This document shows, in pieces, positions 1 through 9,785 of a DNA stretch of 64,000 nt. The stretch comes from Burkholderiales bacterium (GTDB lineage Bacteria; Pseudomonadota; Gammaproteobacteria; Burkholderiales; SG8-41): contig JAUXYA010000020.1 of assembly GCA_030684405.1 (NCBI GenBank), forward strand, positions 18,569 to 82,568. The letters are read 5' to 3'. Each line of letters starts with the position of its first letter. Within the stretch, counting starts at the first letter, position 1. A program made the position numbers and the translations under genes. Under the pieces are notes generated by a model, which saw nothing but the letters and a program-made list of their open reading frames with translations, had not been told where the DNA came from and searched no databases.

Positions 1-942
1 CACCACGCCCGCACGCTGGTGCAGCTTCGACGGCTGCAGATCGAGAATGCGCTCGCGGCCGTTGGTCGCGGCGCCGCCGGCCTGCTCGACGATCATCGAC
101 ATCGGATTGGCCTCATACATCAGGCGCAGCCGGCCTTCCTTGTACTTGGCGTCCTGGGGATACATGAAAATCCCGCCTCGCGACAGAATGCGATAGACGT
201 CGGCGACCATCGAGGCCACCCAGCGCATGTTGAAGTCCTTGCCCAACGGCCCGTTTTTCCCGGCCAGGCATTCTTCGATATAGCGTTTGACCGGCGGCTC
301 CCAATTGCGCATGTTCGACATGTTGATCGCGAACTCGGCAGTATCCGCAGGGATCTCGATTTTCGGCTGGGTCAGCACCCAACTCCCCATCTCGCGATCC
401 AGCGTGAATCCGGCGACGCCGTTGCCGACGGTCAGGATCAGAACGGTCGAGGGACCATACACCGCGAAACCGGCGGCAACCTGGCGGGAACCGGGCTGCA
501 GGAAGGCCTTCTCGTCGGGCTCGCAACCCTCGGGACAACGCAGCACCGAAAAAATGGTCCCTATCGACACGTTAACGTCAATGTTAGAGGAACCGTCCAG
601 CGGATCTATCAGCAGCAGGAATTCGCCCCGCGGATATCGATTGGGAATCTGGTGCGGATGCTCCATTTCCTCGGACGCCAGCGCGGCGAGATGACCGCCC
701 CATTCATTGGCCTCAAGCAGCACCTCGTTGGAAATGACGTCGAGCTTCTTCTGCGCTTCGCCCTGCACATTGTCACTGCCGGCATTGCCGAGGATGCCGG
801 TCAGCGCGCCCTTGCTCACCGCATTGCTGATCGACTTGCAGGCCCGGGCGACGACTTCGATCAGCAGTCTGAGTTCCGCCGAAACCACGCCTTTTTCGCG
901 TTGCTGCTCGACGAGGTACTGGGTAAGTGTAATGCGCCGCAT
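1..942 (-). CDS. fbp: Fructose-1,6-bisphosphatase class I, 3' end beyond the window
   Basis: Hydrolyses fructose-1,6-bisphosphate to fructose-6-phosphate in gluconeogenesis (and the Calvin cycle where present); cytoplasmic. The protein begins [18 protein letters not shown] and carries the class I metal and phosphate site [17 protein letters not shown], followed by the [18 protein letters not shown] and [16 protein letters not shown] blocks near the C-terminus. 314 codons are in the window; the family is about 330-340 residues, so only the last 20 or so are cut off. The ATG at 942 has GGAGA just upstream. It is divergent from msrA across about 86 bp. Identification is firm. Confidence 0.95.
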   Translation of the reverse strand, partial: MRRITLTQYLVEQQREKGVVSAELRLLIEVVARACKSISNAVSKGALTGILGNAGSDNVQGEAQKKLDVISNEVLLEANEWGGHLAALASEEMEHPHQIPNRYPRGEFLLLIDPLDGSSNIDVNVSIGTIFSVLRCPEGCEPDEKAFLQPGSRQVAAGFAVYGPSTVLILTVGNGVAGFTLDREMGSWVLTQPKIEIPADTAEFAINMSNMRNWEPPVKRYIEECLAGKNGPLGKDFNMRWVASMVADVYRILSRGGIFMYPQDAKYKEGRLRLMYEANPMSMIVEQAGGAATNGRERILDLQPSKLHQRAGVV

Positions 943-1028
943 GTTTTCTCCACTAATGTTCGGAGCCCGGTGCGCCGGGCTGGCCAAGGAGATTATCCGA
1001 TATACTGGTTTTGATCGGGAGAGAAGAC

Positions 1029-1658
1029 ATGACGCTGATGATTTTGAAAGGTATTTCCCGGCGTGCCATGCTGGTTTGCGCCCTGCTGCTGCCCCTGCTG
1101 GCCGCGGCGCAGGCCGTGAAGCCGGTAGCGCCGGCGACCGCCGTCGCCACCTTTGGCGGTGGCTGCTTCTGGTGCGTCGAGGAAGCCTTTGACAAGGTGC
1201 CGGGCGTGATCGCGACGGTTTCCGGCTACATGGGGGGGCGCACGCCCAACCCCACATACGAGCAGATATCCACAGGCACCACCGGGCACAATGAGGTGGT
1301 GCAGGTGCGCTTCGATCCGGCGAAGGTCAGCTATGCGCAGCTGCTTGAGGTGTTCTGGCGCAACATCGATCCGACGCAGGCGAACGGCCAGTTCTGCGAC
1401 CAGGGATCGCAGTATCGCAGCGAAATTTTTTATCACGACGAGCAGCAGCGCAAGGCCGCGGGAGACTCGAAGGCCGCATTACTGAAAAACAAGCCGTTTG
1501 CAGGCGAAGTGCATACGCTGGTCACCCAGGCCAGCCGCTTCTACCCGGCAGAGGAATACCACCAGAATTATTACCGCAAGAACCCCGTCCGCTACAACTA
1601 TTACAAGGCCGCTTGCGGGCGCGAGGCGAGGCTCAAGGAAATCTGGAAAACAAGGTGA
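1029..1658 (+). CDS. msrA: Peptide methionine sulfoxide reductase MsrA, exported form
   Basis: Reduces methionine-S-sulfoxide in oxidised proteins. The catalytic motif GGCFWC places the nucleophilic cysteine at about residue 46. The downstream [32 protein letters not shown] and YHQNYY blocks are typical of MsrA. Unlike cytoplasmic MsrA, the first 28 residues form a signal peptide (basic start, hydrophobic [15 protein letters not shown]), so the 209-residue enzyme probably works in the periplasm. The ATG is preceded by GGGAGAG; a TTG 18 bases upstream is the less likely start. Its stop lies 25 bases before the next gene, suggesting co-transcription. Confidence 0.93.
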   Translation: MTLMILKGISRRAMLVCALLLPLLAAAQAVKPVAPATAVATFGGGCFWCVEEAFDKVPGVIATVSGYMGGRTPNPTYEQISTGTTGHNEVVQVRFDPAKVSYAQLLEVFWRNIDPTQANGQFCDQGSQYRSEIFYHDEQQRKAAGDSKAALLKNKPFAGEVHTLVTQASRFYPAEEYHQNYYRKNPVRYNYYKAACGREARLKEIWKTR

Positions 1659-1683
1659 GGATGCTCATGCGGGCGGATTGCCG

Positions 1684-2805
1684 ATGTCCAGGCGCCTGCT
1701 ACTAATTGGCGGCGGCCATAGCCACGTCGAGGTCATCCGGCGCTTTGCGCTTGCGCCGGAGCCGGATGCCGCGATCACTCTGGTCAGCCCGGACCGCCTG
1801 ACTCCCTATTCGGGCATGTTGCCCGGCCACGTTGCAGGACATTACAGCCACGACGAGTGTCACATCGATCTCGACCGCCTGTGCCGTGCAGCCGGAAGCA
1901 CCCGCGTGGAGTCAACGGTTTTGGGGCTTGATCTGGATAATCGCTACGCCCGTTGCCGCAACGATGACGCGCTGCCCTTCGACGTTCTGTCCATCGATAC
2001 CGGATCGGTGCCAGCGACAACCACAATTCCAGGCGCGGACCGGCATGGCATTGCGGTCAGGCCAGTAGCCGATTTCCTGCAACAGTGGGACAGAATCCTC
2101 GCCACGGTGACGAAAGCCAAGTCCGCGCTGCGCATCGCCATCGTCGGGACAGGAGCGGCGGGTGTCGAGCTGGTATTGGCAATGCATCACCGCATCCGCG
2201 AAGTCCGGGGAAATGCGCGGTTCACCTTGATCGGTGACAGTGCGGCCATCCTAACCCAGCATCCCTCCCGGCTTCAGCGTCGCTTTATGGGTTTGCTGAA
2301 TGCCCGCGGCATCGAACTGCGGCTGGATTCCGCCGTGCAAAGCGTGGATGCAGGCACGCTACTGCTGCGCGACGGAGAGCGCCTCGCCGCCGATGAAATA
2401 TTTTGGGTGACCGGAGCAGCCGCTCCGTCCTGGCCCGCCTCCAGCGGCTTGAGTGTCGACTCCCGCGGATTCATCGCCGTCAATGCAAAGCTGCAGTCGC
2501 TGTCCCATTCCCGCGTGTTCGCGGCCGGCGATGTCGCCTCCATGTTTGGTGCCGCGCGGCCCAAGTCTGGGGTGTTCGCCGTGCGGCAGGGGCCACCGCT
2601 GGCGCGGAATCTGCGCCGCGCGCTGCGCGGAGAACCACTGCTCGACTACCGCCCGCAACGCCGTGCACTCGCCCTGATCAGCAGTGGCAACCGATACGCG
2701 ATGGCCTCCTACGGCCCGCTGGCATGGGGTGGTACATGGGTATGGCGGTGGAAAGACCGGATCGATCGCAGCTTCATGCGCCGCTACTGCATGGATGACG
2801 GGTAA
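1684..2805 (+). CDS. FAD-dependent pyridine nucleotide-disulfide oxidoreductase (NDH-2-like)
   Basis: A 373-residue flavoprotein. The N-terminal LLLIGGGHSHVEVIRRF is an FAD-binding Rossmann motif, IVGTGAAGVELVLAMHHRI (near 140) is the NAD(P)H-binding Rossmann motif, and VFAAGDVASM (near 280) is the second FAD contact. It resembles the oxidoreductase domain found alone or fused to selenophosphate synthetase, and more distantly type II NADH dehydrogenase. No CxxC redox pair is visible, so it is not a disulfide reductase in the strict sense. The ATG directly precedes the Rossmann strand. The physiological acceptor is unknown; quinone is a guess from the NDH-2 resemblance. Confidence 0.8.
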   Translation: MSRRLLLIGGGHSHVEVIRRFALAPEPDAAITLVSPDRLTPYSGMLPGHVAGHYSHDECHIDLDRLCRAAGSTRVESTVLGLDLDNRYARCRNDDALPFDVLSIDTGSVPATTTIPGADRHGIAVRPVADFLQQWDRILATVTKAKSALRIAIVGTGAAGVELVLAMHHRIREVRGNARFTLIGDSAAILTQHPSRLQRRFMGLLNARGIELRLDSAVQSVDAGTLLLRDGERLAADEIFWVTGAAAPSWPASSGLSVDSRGFIAVNAKLQSLSHSRVFAAGDVASMFGAARPKSGVFAVRQGPPLARNLRRALRGEPLLDYRPQRRALALISSGNRYAMASYGPLAWGGTWVWRWKDRIDRSFMRRYCMDDG

Positions 2806-2843
2806 AGCTTCCCGCGCGATTGAGCAACAGGGACGGAAACGGT

Positions 2844-4043
2844 TCAGCTGACGGTAACTCGGGCAAACTTGCGCTTACCCACCTGCAGCACGGCAGTCGT
2901 TCCGGCCACGAGCTTGAGCGACTTGTCACTGATCTTCTCACCGTCCAGCTTGACGCCGCCCTGCGCCAGCATGCGCAGCGCGTCCGAGGTGCTCGGGGTC
3001 AGACCCGCCTGCTTGAGCACGGCGGCAATCGGCAGACCATCGCTCTCGGCACTGAGTTTCACCTCGGGTATATCCGCAGGGATTTCGTCGCGGCGGAAAC
3101 GTGCTTCGAAATCGGCGAGGGCCGCGGCAGCGGCAGCGGCGCCATGGAAGCGCGCGACAATTTCCTGTGCAAATGCCACCTTCACGTCGCGCGGGTTGCG
3201 CCCCGCACGCACCTCGTCGCGCCAGCCGCGGATAGTTTCGAGCGGCTCGAAGGACAGCAGTTCGATGTAACGCCACATCAGTTCGTCCGATACCGACATC
3301 AGCTTGCCGAAAATCTCGTTCGGAGGCTCCTGTATGCCGACATAGTTGCCCAGAGATTTCGACATCTTGTTGATGCCATCGAGTCCCTCGAGCAGGGGCA
3401 TGGTCAATATGCATTGCGGCGGATGTCCATGGTGCTTCTGCAACTCCCGCCCCATCAGCAGGTTGAACTTCTGGTCAGTGCCTCCCAGCTCAACGTCGGC
3501 CTTCAGCACAACCGAGTCATAGCCCTGCACCAGCGGGTAGAGAAACTCGTGGATCGCGATCGGCTGGTTGTTTTGATAACGCCTGGAAAAGTCGTCGCGC
3601 TCGAGCATGCGTGCCACAGTGTGCGAAGCAGCAAGGCGGATCATGTCGACCGCAGTCATGCGATCCATCCACGTCGAGTTGAACACCACCTCGGTGCGGC
3701 TGCGGTCAAGGATGCGGAATACCTGCTCGGTGTAGGTTTCGGCATTGCGCGCGACCTCTTCGCGGGTCAGCGGCGGGCGCGTGGTGTTCTTGCCGGTCGG
3801 GTCGCCGATCATTCCGGTGAAATCCCCGATCAGGAACAGCACGTGATGGCCCAGTTCCTGGAACTGGCGCAGCTTGTTGATCAGCACCGTATGCCCAAGG
3901 TGAAGGTCCGGCGCCGTCGGATCGAATCCGGCCTTGATGCGCAGCGGCCGGCCGGCGGCCAGTTTCTCGCGCAATTCCGCTTCGCGCAGCAATTCGTCGC
4001 AACCACGGCGGATGATCTCGATCTGGCGGTCAATGCTGGTCAT
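2844..4043 (-). CDS. tyrS: Tyrosyl-tRNA synthetase
   Basis: Charges tRNA-Tyr with tyrosine. Class I signatures are clear: the HIGH-type HLGH near residue 50, KMSKS in the sequence [12 protein letters not shown], and a C-terminal S4-like RNA-binding domain ([19 protein letters not shown]). With the start [10 protein letters not shown] the protein is 399 residues, the normal size for the TyrZ-type enzyme. The frame stays open upstream to 4142, but that would add 33 atypical residues and overlap the divergent peptidase gene, so the shorter start is preferred. The 97 bp between the two genes should hold both promoters. Confidence 0.95.
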   Translation of the reverse strand: MTSIDRQIEIIRRGCDELLREAELREKLAAGRPLRIKAGFDPTAPDLHLGHTVLINKLRQFQELGHHVLFLIGDFTGMIGDPTGKNTTRPPLTREEVARNAETYTEQVFRILDRSRTEVVFNSTWMDRMTAVDMIRLAASHTVARMLERDDFSRRYQNNQPIAIHEFLYPLVQGYDSVVLKADVELGGTDQKFNLLMGRELQKHHGHPPQCILTMPLLEGLDGINKMSKSLGNYVGIQEPPNEIFGKLMSVSDELMWRYIELLSFEPLETIRGWRDEVRAGRNPRDVKVAFAQEIVARFHGAAAAAAALADFEARFRRDEIPADIPEVKLSAESDGLPIAAVLKQAGLTPSTSDALRMLAQGGVKLDGEKISDKSLKLVAGTTAVLQVGKRKFARVTVS

Positions 4044-4140
4044 TTTTTCGGGTTTGTCATGCGAAAAAAGTGGTTTCCGGAACAGCGGTACTCTGCTAAG
4101 CTTCCGGCTGAAAATTGCTTGTAAATCATTAGGGAAGCGC

Positions 4141-5463
4141 ATGTTTTCTGCGCAATTTGCGATTCTAGCGCAAAAACTTTCGAACCGGCTTCATGGCAAG
4201 ACGCCGCGCCGCATCGCGCTTGCGCTGGTGTTGCCCTTCGTCGGGGTGATGGCAGCTTTCGGTATCGCACCGGACACCGTGACCGACACGGTCGAGCGCA
4301 GGACGGTCGTTGAGGAGCTGAATCTGCCGCCGCTCGATCTCACGGGCACGGCAGCCGTCGAAACCTACTGGCGCGAAGAACGGATTGAGCGCGGCGACAC
4401 CATCGCCTCCTTGCTGCAGCGCATGAATGTCGACCAGGCGAGCGCGGTCCTGTTGCTGCAACATACACGCGAGGCGCGTGCCCTTTACCGGCTGATCCCT
4501 GGTCGGACCGTCCGCGCACATGTGTCCGAAACGGGGCAATTGCTTGCGCTGCGTTACCTGAACGGCACCCAGTTGCTCAAGATCGATCTCGACCAAGATG
4601 TGCTGCGCGTATGGGAAGGACCGGCCGATGTCGAAACCCGGGTACACATGCGTTCGGGCGAAATCGTGTCGTCGCTGTTTGCCGCCACCGACTCCGCCGG
4701 CATGTCCGATGCCATTGCCGTGCAGATTGCCGATGTATTTTCCACAGACATCGATTTCCACCGCGACCTGCGCCGCGGCGACCGGTTTTCGGCGGTGTAC
4801 GAAATGCAGTATCACCAGGGGGAGCCGATCAGGGCCGGACGGCTGCTCTCGGCGGAGTTCGTCAATCAGGGCAAGACATTTCACGCCGTATGGTTTGACA
4901 GCGGCGATGGCAATGGCGGCGGTTATTACACGCTGGAAGGTGAAAACATCCGCAAAGCCTTTCTGCGCTCCCCGCTGGAGTTTTCCCGGATCAGCTCCGG
5001 CTTCAGCAATGCACGTCTTCATCCGGTGCTCAAGACTTGGCGCGCGCATCGCGGTGTCGACTACGCGGCTCCCACCGGAACCCCGGTCAAGAGCACGGGC
5101 AGCGGAGTCGTCGAATTTATCGGCGTTCAGGGGGCCTACGGCAACCTCGTGGTAATCCGTCACCAGTCCAAGTTTACAACTTGGTACGCGCATCTTTCGC
5201 GATTCGCATCGGGGCTGCACAAGGGGCGGCGCGTCGCACAGGGGGAAGTCATCGGTTTTGTCGGCAGTACCGGAATGGCAACCGGCCCCCACTTGCACTA
5301 TGAGTTCCGCATCAACAACGTCCATCAGGATCCCCTGCGTGTCGCGATGCCACCGGCACCGCCTCTGGCACCCCAGCATCGTGCCGCGTTCAAAGAAGTG
5401 GTCCAGCCAATGTCTGAACGACTGGCCCTGCTGCGGCAGATTCGCACCACTTCCGCAAACTGA
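4141..5463 (+). CDS. M23 (LytM/OapA-type) murein metallopeptidase
   Basis: A 440-residue envelope protein. One hydrophobic segment at about residues 23-38 ([17 protein letters not shown]) follows a basic stretch and should anchor it or export it to the periplasm. The middle has an OapA-like region ([19 protein letters not shown]). The C-terminal M23 domain keeps the zinc ligands HxxxD in [14 protein letters not shown] and HxH in GPHLHYEFR, plus WYAHLS, so an active peptidoglycan endopeptidase is predicted, resembling MepM. It lies 19 bp before anmK, a murein-recycling gene, which fits a shared role in wall turnover. Confidence 0.9.
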   Translation: MFSAQFAILAQKLSNRLHGKTPRRIALALVLPFVGVMAAFGIAPDTVTDTVERRTVVEELNLPPLDLTGTAAVETYWREERIERGDTIASLLQRMNVDQASAVLLLQHTREARALYRLIPGRTVRAHVSETGQLLALRYLNGTQLLKIDLDQDVLRVWEGPADVETRVHMRSGEIVSSLFAATDSAGMSDAIAVQIADVFSTDIDFHRDLRRGDRFSAVYEMQYHQGEPIRAGRLLSAEFVNQGKTFHAVWFDSGDGNGGGYYTLEGENIRKAFLRSPLEFSRISSGFSNARLHPVLKTWRAHRGVDYAAPTGTPVKSTGSGVVEFIGVQGAYGNLVVIRHQSKFTTWYAHLSRFASGLHKGRRVAQGEVIGFVGSTGMATGPHLHYEFRINNVHQDPLRVAMPPAPPLAPQHRAAFKEVVQPMSERLALLRQIRTTSAN

Positions 5464-5482
5464 CCACCGGTAATTGACCGCG

Positions 5483-6571
5483 ATGCCCGAGCTGTTCATC
5501 GGGTTGATGTCCGGCACCAGCATGGACGGCATTGATGCCGTGCTGGCAGCCCCTGATTCGTCACCATCGCTTCTGCATCACATCCACCAGCCTTTCGCGC
5601 CGCAACTGCGCGATACGCTGCTCGCGCTGAACGAGCCTGGCACCGATGAACTGCACCGTGCGGCCACTGCCGCAATCTCGCTGTCCCTGGCTTATGCCAC
5701 TGCGGTGCGTACCCTGCTGGCACAAGCTGCGACCGACGCAGAATCAGTCGCAGCGATCGGCTGCCATGGTCAGACCGTGCGCCACAATCCGCGAGAAGGC
5801 TATACGATGCAACTCGTCAATGGCGCGCTGCTCGCAGAACTGTCGGGCATTTCCGTTGTATGCGATTTTCGTAGTCGGGACATTGCTGCCGGGGGCGAAG
5901 GTGCGCCGCTGGTTCCGGCTTTCCACCGCGCGGTATTCAGCCATCCCGAAAAAGAGCGCGCAATCGTCAACATCGGCGGTATCGCGAATATCACCCACCT
6001 TCCTCCCGCAGGTCCGGTCACCGGTTTTGACTGCGGCCCGGGCAACGTGCTGATGGACGCGTGGATTTTTCTCAACAGGCGGTTGCCTTACGATGCGGGC
6101 GGATCCTGGGCAGTCCAGGGCCGGCTGCTGCCGGAGCTGCTCGACCGCCTGCTCGATCACGAGTTCTACGGACGTACTCCGCCAAAAAGCACCGGGCGCG
6201 AGATGTTCAATCTGCAGGCCTTGCGAAAGCTGCTCGCCGGCCACGAATCCCCCGCTGACGTACAGGCCACTCTGTGCGAACTGACAGCAACCGCCATCGC
6301 GCGCGCGATCAATACCTACTGCCGCAGGACCGAAGAGGTCTATTTTTGCGGGGGCGGCGCGCGCAATTCCAGCCTGTTGCAGCGGCTGGCAGAGATGCTG
6401 CCTGGCCGGCAACTGGGACTGACCGATGATCTTGGCATTACCGCCGAATGTGTGGAGGCTGCCGCTTTTGCCTGGCTGGCGCAGCGCACGCTCGCCGCTG
6501 AACCGGGAAATCTGCCGGAAGTGACGGGCGCAAGCGGCCCAAGGATCCTCGGCGCCATTTACCCGGCATGA
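5483..6571 (+). CDS. anmK: Anhydro-N-acetylmuramic acid kinase
   Basis: Phosphorylates and opens 1,6-anhydro-MurNAc, a product of murein turnover, to MurNAc-6-phosphate. The N-terminal GLMSGTSMDGIDAVL is the family signature. IGCHGQTVRHNP, VCDFRSRDIAAGGEGAPLVPAFH, GFDCGPGNVLMDAW and the late VYFCGGGARNSSLL and TAECVEAAAFAWLA blocks complete the ASKHA-type kinase. 362 residues from the ATG is normal for the family; a TTG three codons earlier is possible. The gene follows the M23 peptidase closely and converges on erpA. Confidence 0.95.
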   Translation: MPELFIGLMSGTSMDGIDAVLAAPDSSPSLLHHIHQPFAPQLRDTLLALNEPGTDELHRAATAAISLSLAYATAVRTLLAQAATDAESVAAIGCHGQTVRHNPREGYTMQLVNGALLAELSGISVVCDFRSRDIAAGGEGAPLVPAFHRAVFSHPEKERAIVNIGGIANITHLPPAGPVTGFDCGPGNVLMDAWIFLNRRLPYDAGGSWAVQGRLLPELLDRLLDHEFYGRTPPKSTGREMFNLQALRKLLAGHESPADVQATLCELTATAIARAINTYCRRTEEVYFCGGGARNSSLLQRLAEMLPGRQLGLTDDLGITAECVEAAAFAWLAQRTLAAEPGNLPEVTGASGPRILGAIYPA

Positions 6572-6578
6572 AGTGCCC

Positions 6579-6611
6579 AAAAAAGAAGCGGGGGCCTGAG
6601 CCCCCGCTTCT
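6579..6611 (-). terminator. Terminator of erpA, possibly bidirectional with anmK
   Basis: A perfect 12-bp stem (AGAAGCGGGGGC / GCCCCCGCTTCT) with the loop CTGA lies between two convergent genes. The A-run at 6579-6583 becomes a U-run on the minus strand, so it terminates erpA best; the plus-strand side lacks a strong T-run. Confidence 0.85.
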
Positions 6612-6628
6612 GTCTGCGGCAGAAAAGT

Positions 6629-6982
6629 TCAGGCCGAGAAAGAGGATCCGCAGCCGCAGGTCGAACTCGCATTCGGATTCTTGATCACGAATTGCGCGCC
6701 TTCGACATTTTCCTGATAGTCGATTTCCGCGCCGGTCAGATACTGCAGGCTCATCGGATCGACCAGCAGCGTAACGCCGCCTTTCTGCAGAGAGGTATCG
6801 TCTTCATTGACCGCTTCATCAAAAGTAAAACCGTACTGGAACCCGGAACAGCCGCCACCGGTGACAAACACCCGCAGCTTGAGATCAGGGTTGCCTTCTT
6901 CCTCGATCAGTTGCCGCACCTTGGTTGCAGCGTTCTCGGTAAACACCAGCGGATCGGGCAGGACTTCAGCGACTGCATTCAT
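6629..6982 (-). CDS. erpA: Iron-sulfur cluster insertion protein ErpA
   Basis: An A-type carrier that hands Fe-S clusters to apoproteins, including enzymes of isoprenoid synthesis. The 117-residue protein has the three conserved cysteines: C45 in [13 protein letters not shown] and C109/C111 in [10 protein letters not shown]. The motif [16 protein letters not shown] is typical of ErpA/IscA. The ATG has GGAGC a few bases upstream. A TATAAT hexamer in the gap to the bactofilin gene (7027-7032, minus strand) may give it its own promoter, although no good -35 is visible. Confidence 0.95.
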   Translation of the reverse strand: MNAVAEVLPDPLVFTENAATKVRQLIEEEGNPDLKLRVFVTGGGCSGFQYGFTFDEAVNEDDTSLQKGGVTLLVDPMSLQYLTGAEIDYQENVEGAQFVIKNPNASSTCGCGSSFSA

Positions 6983-7048
6983 TGCATGCTCCTAAAACGT
7001 TTTGGCCATATCTGCCATTGCGGAACATTATAGCCCATGTGCAGAAAT

Positions 7049-7456
7049 TCACTCGGCCGAGGCCGGTTTGAGCTTCACGACCTTCTCTGTCTTGACGTCG
7101 TCCTGGTAGACCAAGCGCCCCTGGACCACAGCCCCCAGCTGCATTTCCAGAGTCCTGTAATAGACATCCCCCGTGACATTCGCCTTGCTTTGCAGTTCGA
7201 CATAATCCGCCGCATGCACAGGTCCGACCACGGTGCCGTTGATAACCACATGGGAAACACGGATTTCCCCCTCGATGCGTGCCGCCTCCGACAATACCAG
7301 CGTGCCCGGCTTCCCTTCGGCGGACATCACGTTGCCGTGGATAAGCCCGTCAACACGCAAGCCACCGTCAAACGTCAGGTCGCCCTTGATCGCCGTGCCG
7401 GCCCCGATCAGACAGTCAATGCGGTTCTGGGGTTTGCTGGGTTTATTGCCAAACAT
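7049..7456 (-). CDS. Bactofilin-family cytoskeletal protein
   Basis: A 135-residue protein made mostly of short repeated beta-turn units (IGAGTAIKGDLTFDGGLRVDGLIHGNV ... GEIRVSHVVINGTVVGPVHAADYVEL), the right-handed beta-helix of DUF583/bactofilins. The disordered tails are short (MFGNKPSKPQN and KTEKVVKLKPASAE). Bactofilins polymerise without nucleotide and scaffold cell-shape or wall enzymes at the inner membrane. It sits 12 bp after the DUF6776-type membrane protein, a pairing common in betaproteobacteria; a joint scaffold is inference. Confidence 0.92.
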   Translation of the reverse strand: MFGNKPSKPQNRIDCLIGAGTAIKGDLTFDGGLRVDGLIHGNVMSAEGKPGTLVLSEAARIEGEIRVSHVVINGTVVGPVHAADYVELQSKANVTGDVYYRTLEMQLGAVVQGRLVYQDDVKTEKVVKLKPASAE

Positions 7457-7468
7457 GATGTTCTCCCG

Positions 7469-8215
7469 CTAGGAAAGAGTGACATTGTGCGTCAGCCTGG
7501 GCGCGTCGGAGTTACCCTCAAAGACCCGAACCTGCAGCCCTTTGACCGTAGCATCCGGAGATATCCGGAACATGCCTTCGACTCGCTGGAACAGTTTGAA
7601 GCTGACCTGGTATTCCTTTGCCGATTGTGTCGACTCCTGAGGCAGCACGAGCACCACTTTACGGCCATCCTGCTGGAGATTCAACACGAACTGCAGCCGG
7701 CCGGTGAATTCCTTGGCGCGCTCGCCGGTCTGCACCAGCAGCAGCTGGTAGCGGTATTCGCCGGGCACGGGCTCAGGCAACAGGCGGAAACGGTTGATGC
7801 TGATGGAACCCGGTTTTCCGGTTGCGGTCAGCGACTGGAAAAAGGCGAGGTCCTCCTTGAGCCGGGCATTATCCTGGGCAAGATTCTTTACCTGCCGCTG
7901 AAGATCGATAAAAGTTGCGCGCTCCATCTGCAGCTGGCGCTCGGCCGTAGCAGTCCTTGCATTCAATTCCGCCAGCTCGACCTGCTGCTTAAGCACGGTT
8001 TCGTTGAGCTGTGCCCGCAGACGCGCAGCCTCACCCTGCCGGAAACCGGCATATTCCAGTCCGAAGTCGTATGTGAACCAGGCAACGCCCGCCATCAATA
8101 TGCCGGCGGCGAAGAGGCCCGACCAGCGCCAGTACCAGGGCATGTGCGGACGCACGGCCAGCCTGGGCGCATCAATACCGAAGCGCCGCGCAAATTTCTT
8201 TGTCAGGCGCTTCAT
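7469..8215 (-). CDS. Membrane-anchored coiled-coil protein, DUF6776-like
   Basis: A 248-residue protein of unknown function. A basic N-terminus is followed by one membrane helix at about residues 33-51 (GLFAAGILMAGVAWFTYDF). A coiled coil covers roughly 58-125 (repeated Q/L/E/R heptads), and a C-terminal beta-rich periplasmic domain contains FRLLPEPVPGEYRYQLLLVQ and FVLNLQQDGRKVVLVLPQ. It is coded immediately before the bactofilin and starts only a few bases after argC ends, so it probably shares their transcript. A role in placing the bactofilin scaffold is plausible but unproven. Confidence 0.8.
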   Translation of the reverse strand: MKRLTKKFARRFGIDAPRLAVRPHMPWYWRWSGLFAAGILMAGVAWFTYDFGLEYAGFRQGEAARLRAQLNETVLKQQVELAELNARTATAERQLQMERATFIDLQRQVKNLAQDNARLKEDLAFFQSLTATGKPGSISINRFRLLPEPVPGEYRYQLLLVQTGERAKEFTGRLQFVLNLQQDGRKVVLVLPQESTQSAKEYQVSFKLFQRVEGMFRISPDATVKGLQVRVFEGNSDAPRLTHNVTLS

Positions 8216-8219
8216 GGGC

Positions 8220-9260
8220 TCAAGGCAGCAGTGCGACCTGGGTCAGGCCAGTGTCTTCGGCCAGACCAAACAGGATGTTCATGTTCTGCACCGCCTGTCC
8301 CGCCGCACCCTTGACCAGGTTGTCGATCACCGACAGCACGACCACCGTATCGCCGCCCTGCGGCTGGTGCACCGCGATGCGACATATGTTCGCACCGCGC
8401 ACAGAGCGCGTTTCCGGATGGCTGCCAGCGGGCAGAACATCGACGAAAGCCTCATTGGCGTAGCGCTTTTCGTAGAGAGCCTGCAGGTCGATGCTCTGAG
8501 TCAATCTTGCATACAGCGTGGCATGAATGCCGCGGATCATCGGCGTCAGGTGCGGTACAAAAACAAGTCCGACCGGGCCCTTTGCAACCCGCGTCAGCCC
8601 CTGCACGATTTCCGGCTGGTGACGGTGTCCGCCCACGCCGTAAGCCTTGAAATTATCGGACGCTTCGGCGTGCAGAATATGCGTTTCGGCCTTGCGCCCG
8701 GCGCCTGACACGCCCGATTTTGCGTCGGCGATCAGGTGGGCGGCATCCACGCAGCCGGCCTCGATCAGCGGCAGGAAACCCAGCTGCACTGCCGTCGGAT
8801 AACAGCCGGGATTTGCGATCACCCGCGCCTTGCTGATTTCAGCGCGGTTGATCTCGGGCAGTGCATACACCGCCTCAGCCACCAGTTCCGGGCAAGCGTG
8901 TTTCATCTTGTAGTACTGCTCCCAGACCGCCACATCCCGGATGCGGAAATCTGCAGCAAGGTCGATAACCTTCACGCCCGCGTCAACCAAAACACGTGCT
9001 TCCTGCATCGCCACGCCGTTCGGTGTCGCAAAGAACACCACGTCGCATTTGTCCAGGCCGGCCGCCGCGGGCTCGCTGAACCGAAGGTCGATCCGGCCGC
9101 GGAGATTGGGGAACATGTCCGCCACCGGCATGCCGGCTTCCTTGCGGGACGTGATGGCGCGCAGTTCGCAGCGTGGGTGCTGCACCAGCAGCCGCAGCAG
9201 TTCGACGCCTGTGTATCCCGTGCCGCCGACGATGCCGACCTTGATGATTCTTTCCGTCAT
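8220..9260 (-). CDS. argC: N-acetyl-gamma-glutamyl-phosphate reductase
   Basis: NADPH-dependent reduction of N-acetyl-glutamyl-phosphate, the third step of arginine synthesis. The 346-residue protein opens with the Rossmann motif [18 protein letters not shown] and carries the active-site cysteine in [12 protein letters not shown], near residue 150. The closing [22 protein letters not shown] is the dimerisation end typical of the long ArgC form. It stands alone from the other arg genes, downstream of rplM-rpsI but separated from them by a terminator and an 18-bp palindrome. Confidence 0.95.
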   Translation of the reverse strand: MTERIIKVGIVGGTGYTGVELLRLLVQHPRCELRAITSRKEAGMPVADMFPNLRGRIDLRFSEPAAAGLDKCDVVFFATPNGVAMQEARVLVDAGVKVIDLAADFRIRDVAVWEQYYKMKHACPELVAEAVYALPEINRAEISKARVIANPGCYPTAVQLGFLPLIEAGCVDAAHLIADAKSGVSGAGRKAETHILHAEASDNFKAYGVGGHRHQPEIVQGLTRVAKGPVGLVFVPHLTPMIRGIHATLYARLTQSIDLQALYEKRYANEAFVDVLPAGSHPETRSVRGANICRIAVHQPQGGDTVVVLSVIDNLVKGAAGQAVQNMNILFGLAEDTGLTQVALLP

Positions 9261-9302
9261 GCGCTGATCATCCTCCCGTGCGTTCTTTCATAACCTGCAA
9301 TC

Positions 9303-9320
9303 TGTCGTCAGCTGACGACA
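9303..9320. promoter_or_regulatory. Perfect 18-bp palindrome upstream of argC
   Basis: TGTCGTCAGCTGACGACA reads the same on both strands. It sits 43 bp upstream of the argC start and just downstream of the rpsI terminator. Its position suggests an operator for the argC promoter; no regulator can be named from sequence. It could also be chance or a protein-binding site unrelated to argC. Confidence 0.45.
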
Positions 9321-9335
9321 CTGCCGCCAGAGACG

Positions 9336-9361
9336 ACAAAGCCGCCCTCAGGCGGCTTTGT
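9336..9361 (-). terminator. Terminator after rplM-rpsI
   Basis: An 11-bp stem ACAAAGCCGCC / GGCGGCTTTGT with the loop CTCA follows the rpsI stop on the minus strand by about 26 bases. The stem end is U-rich only in part, so efficiency is uncertain. Confidence 0.75.
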
Positions 9362-9387
9362 AAGAACTTCCGTTCTGCCAAGAATCG

Positions 9388-9780
9388 TTAACGCTTGGAG
9401 AACTGCTTGCGCCGCCGCGCCTTGCGCAAACCGACTTTCTTGCGCTCCACCTCGCGGGCGTCGCGCGTGACCAGTCCGGCCTTGCGCAGCACCGGCTTCA
9501 GCGCCGCATCATATTCGATCAGCGCGCGGGTAATGCCGTGGCGAACCGCGCCCGCCTGACCGGATTCACCGCCACCGGTCACATTGACACTGATGTCGAA
9601 GGTATCGAGCTTTTCGATCAACACCAACGGCTGGCGCACGACCATACGGCCGGTTTCACGCGAGAAAAACTCGTCTACCGGCTTGCCGTTGACAACAATG
9701 CTGCCCTTGCCGGGTTGCAGGTATACGCGGGCCACTGCACTTTTGCGGCGACCGGTGCCGTAATTCTTTTGAACTGCCAT
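9388..9780 (-). CDS. rpsI: 30S ribosomal protein S9
   Basis: A ribosomal small-subunit protein whose C-terminal tail reaches the P-site. The N-terminus [19 protein letters not shown] and the C-terminus [11 protein letters not shown] are diagnostic. From this ATG the protein is 130 residues, the standard size; an upstream in-frame start two codons earlier (MTMAVQ) is unlikely. It follows rplM with a 5-bp gap, the universal rplM-rpsI pair. Confidence 0.98.
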   Translation of the reverse strand: MAVQKNYGTGRRKSAVARVYLQPGKGSIVVNGKPVDEFFSRETGRMVVRQPLVLIEKLDTFDISVNVTGGGESGQAGAVRHGITRALIEYDAALKPVLRKAGLVTRDAREVERKKVGLRKARRRKQFSKR

Positions 9781-9785
9781 GGTCA

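Noticed and set aside
7027..7055. Full promoter for erpA
   Set aside because: TATAAT is perfect but the hexamer at the -35 distance is poor, so it is mentioned only with erpA.
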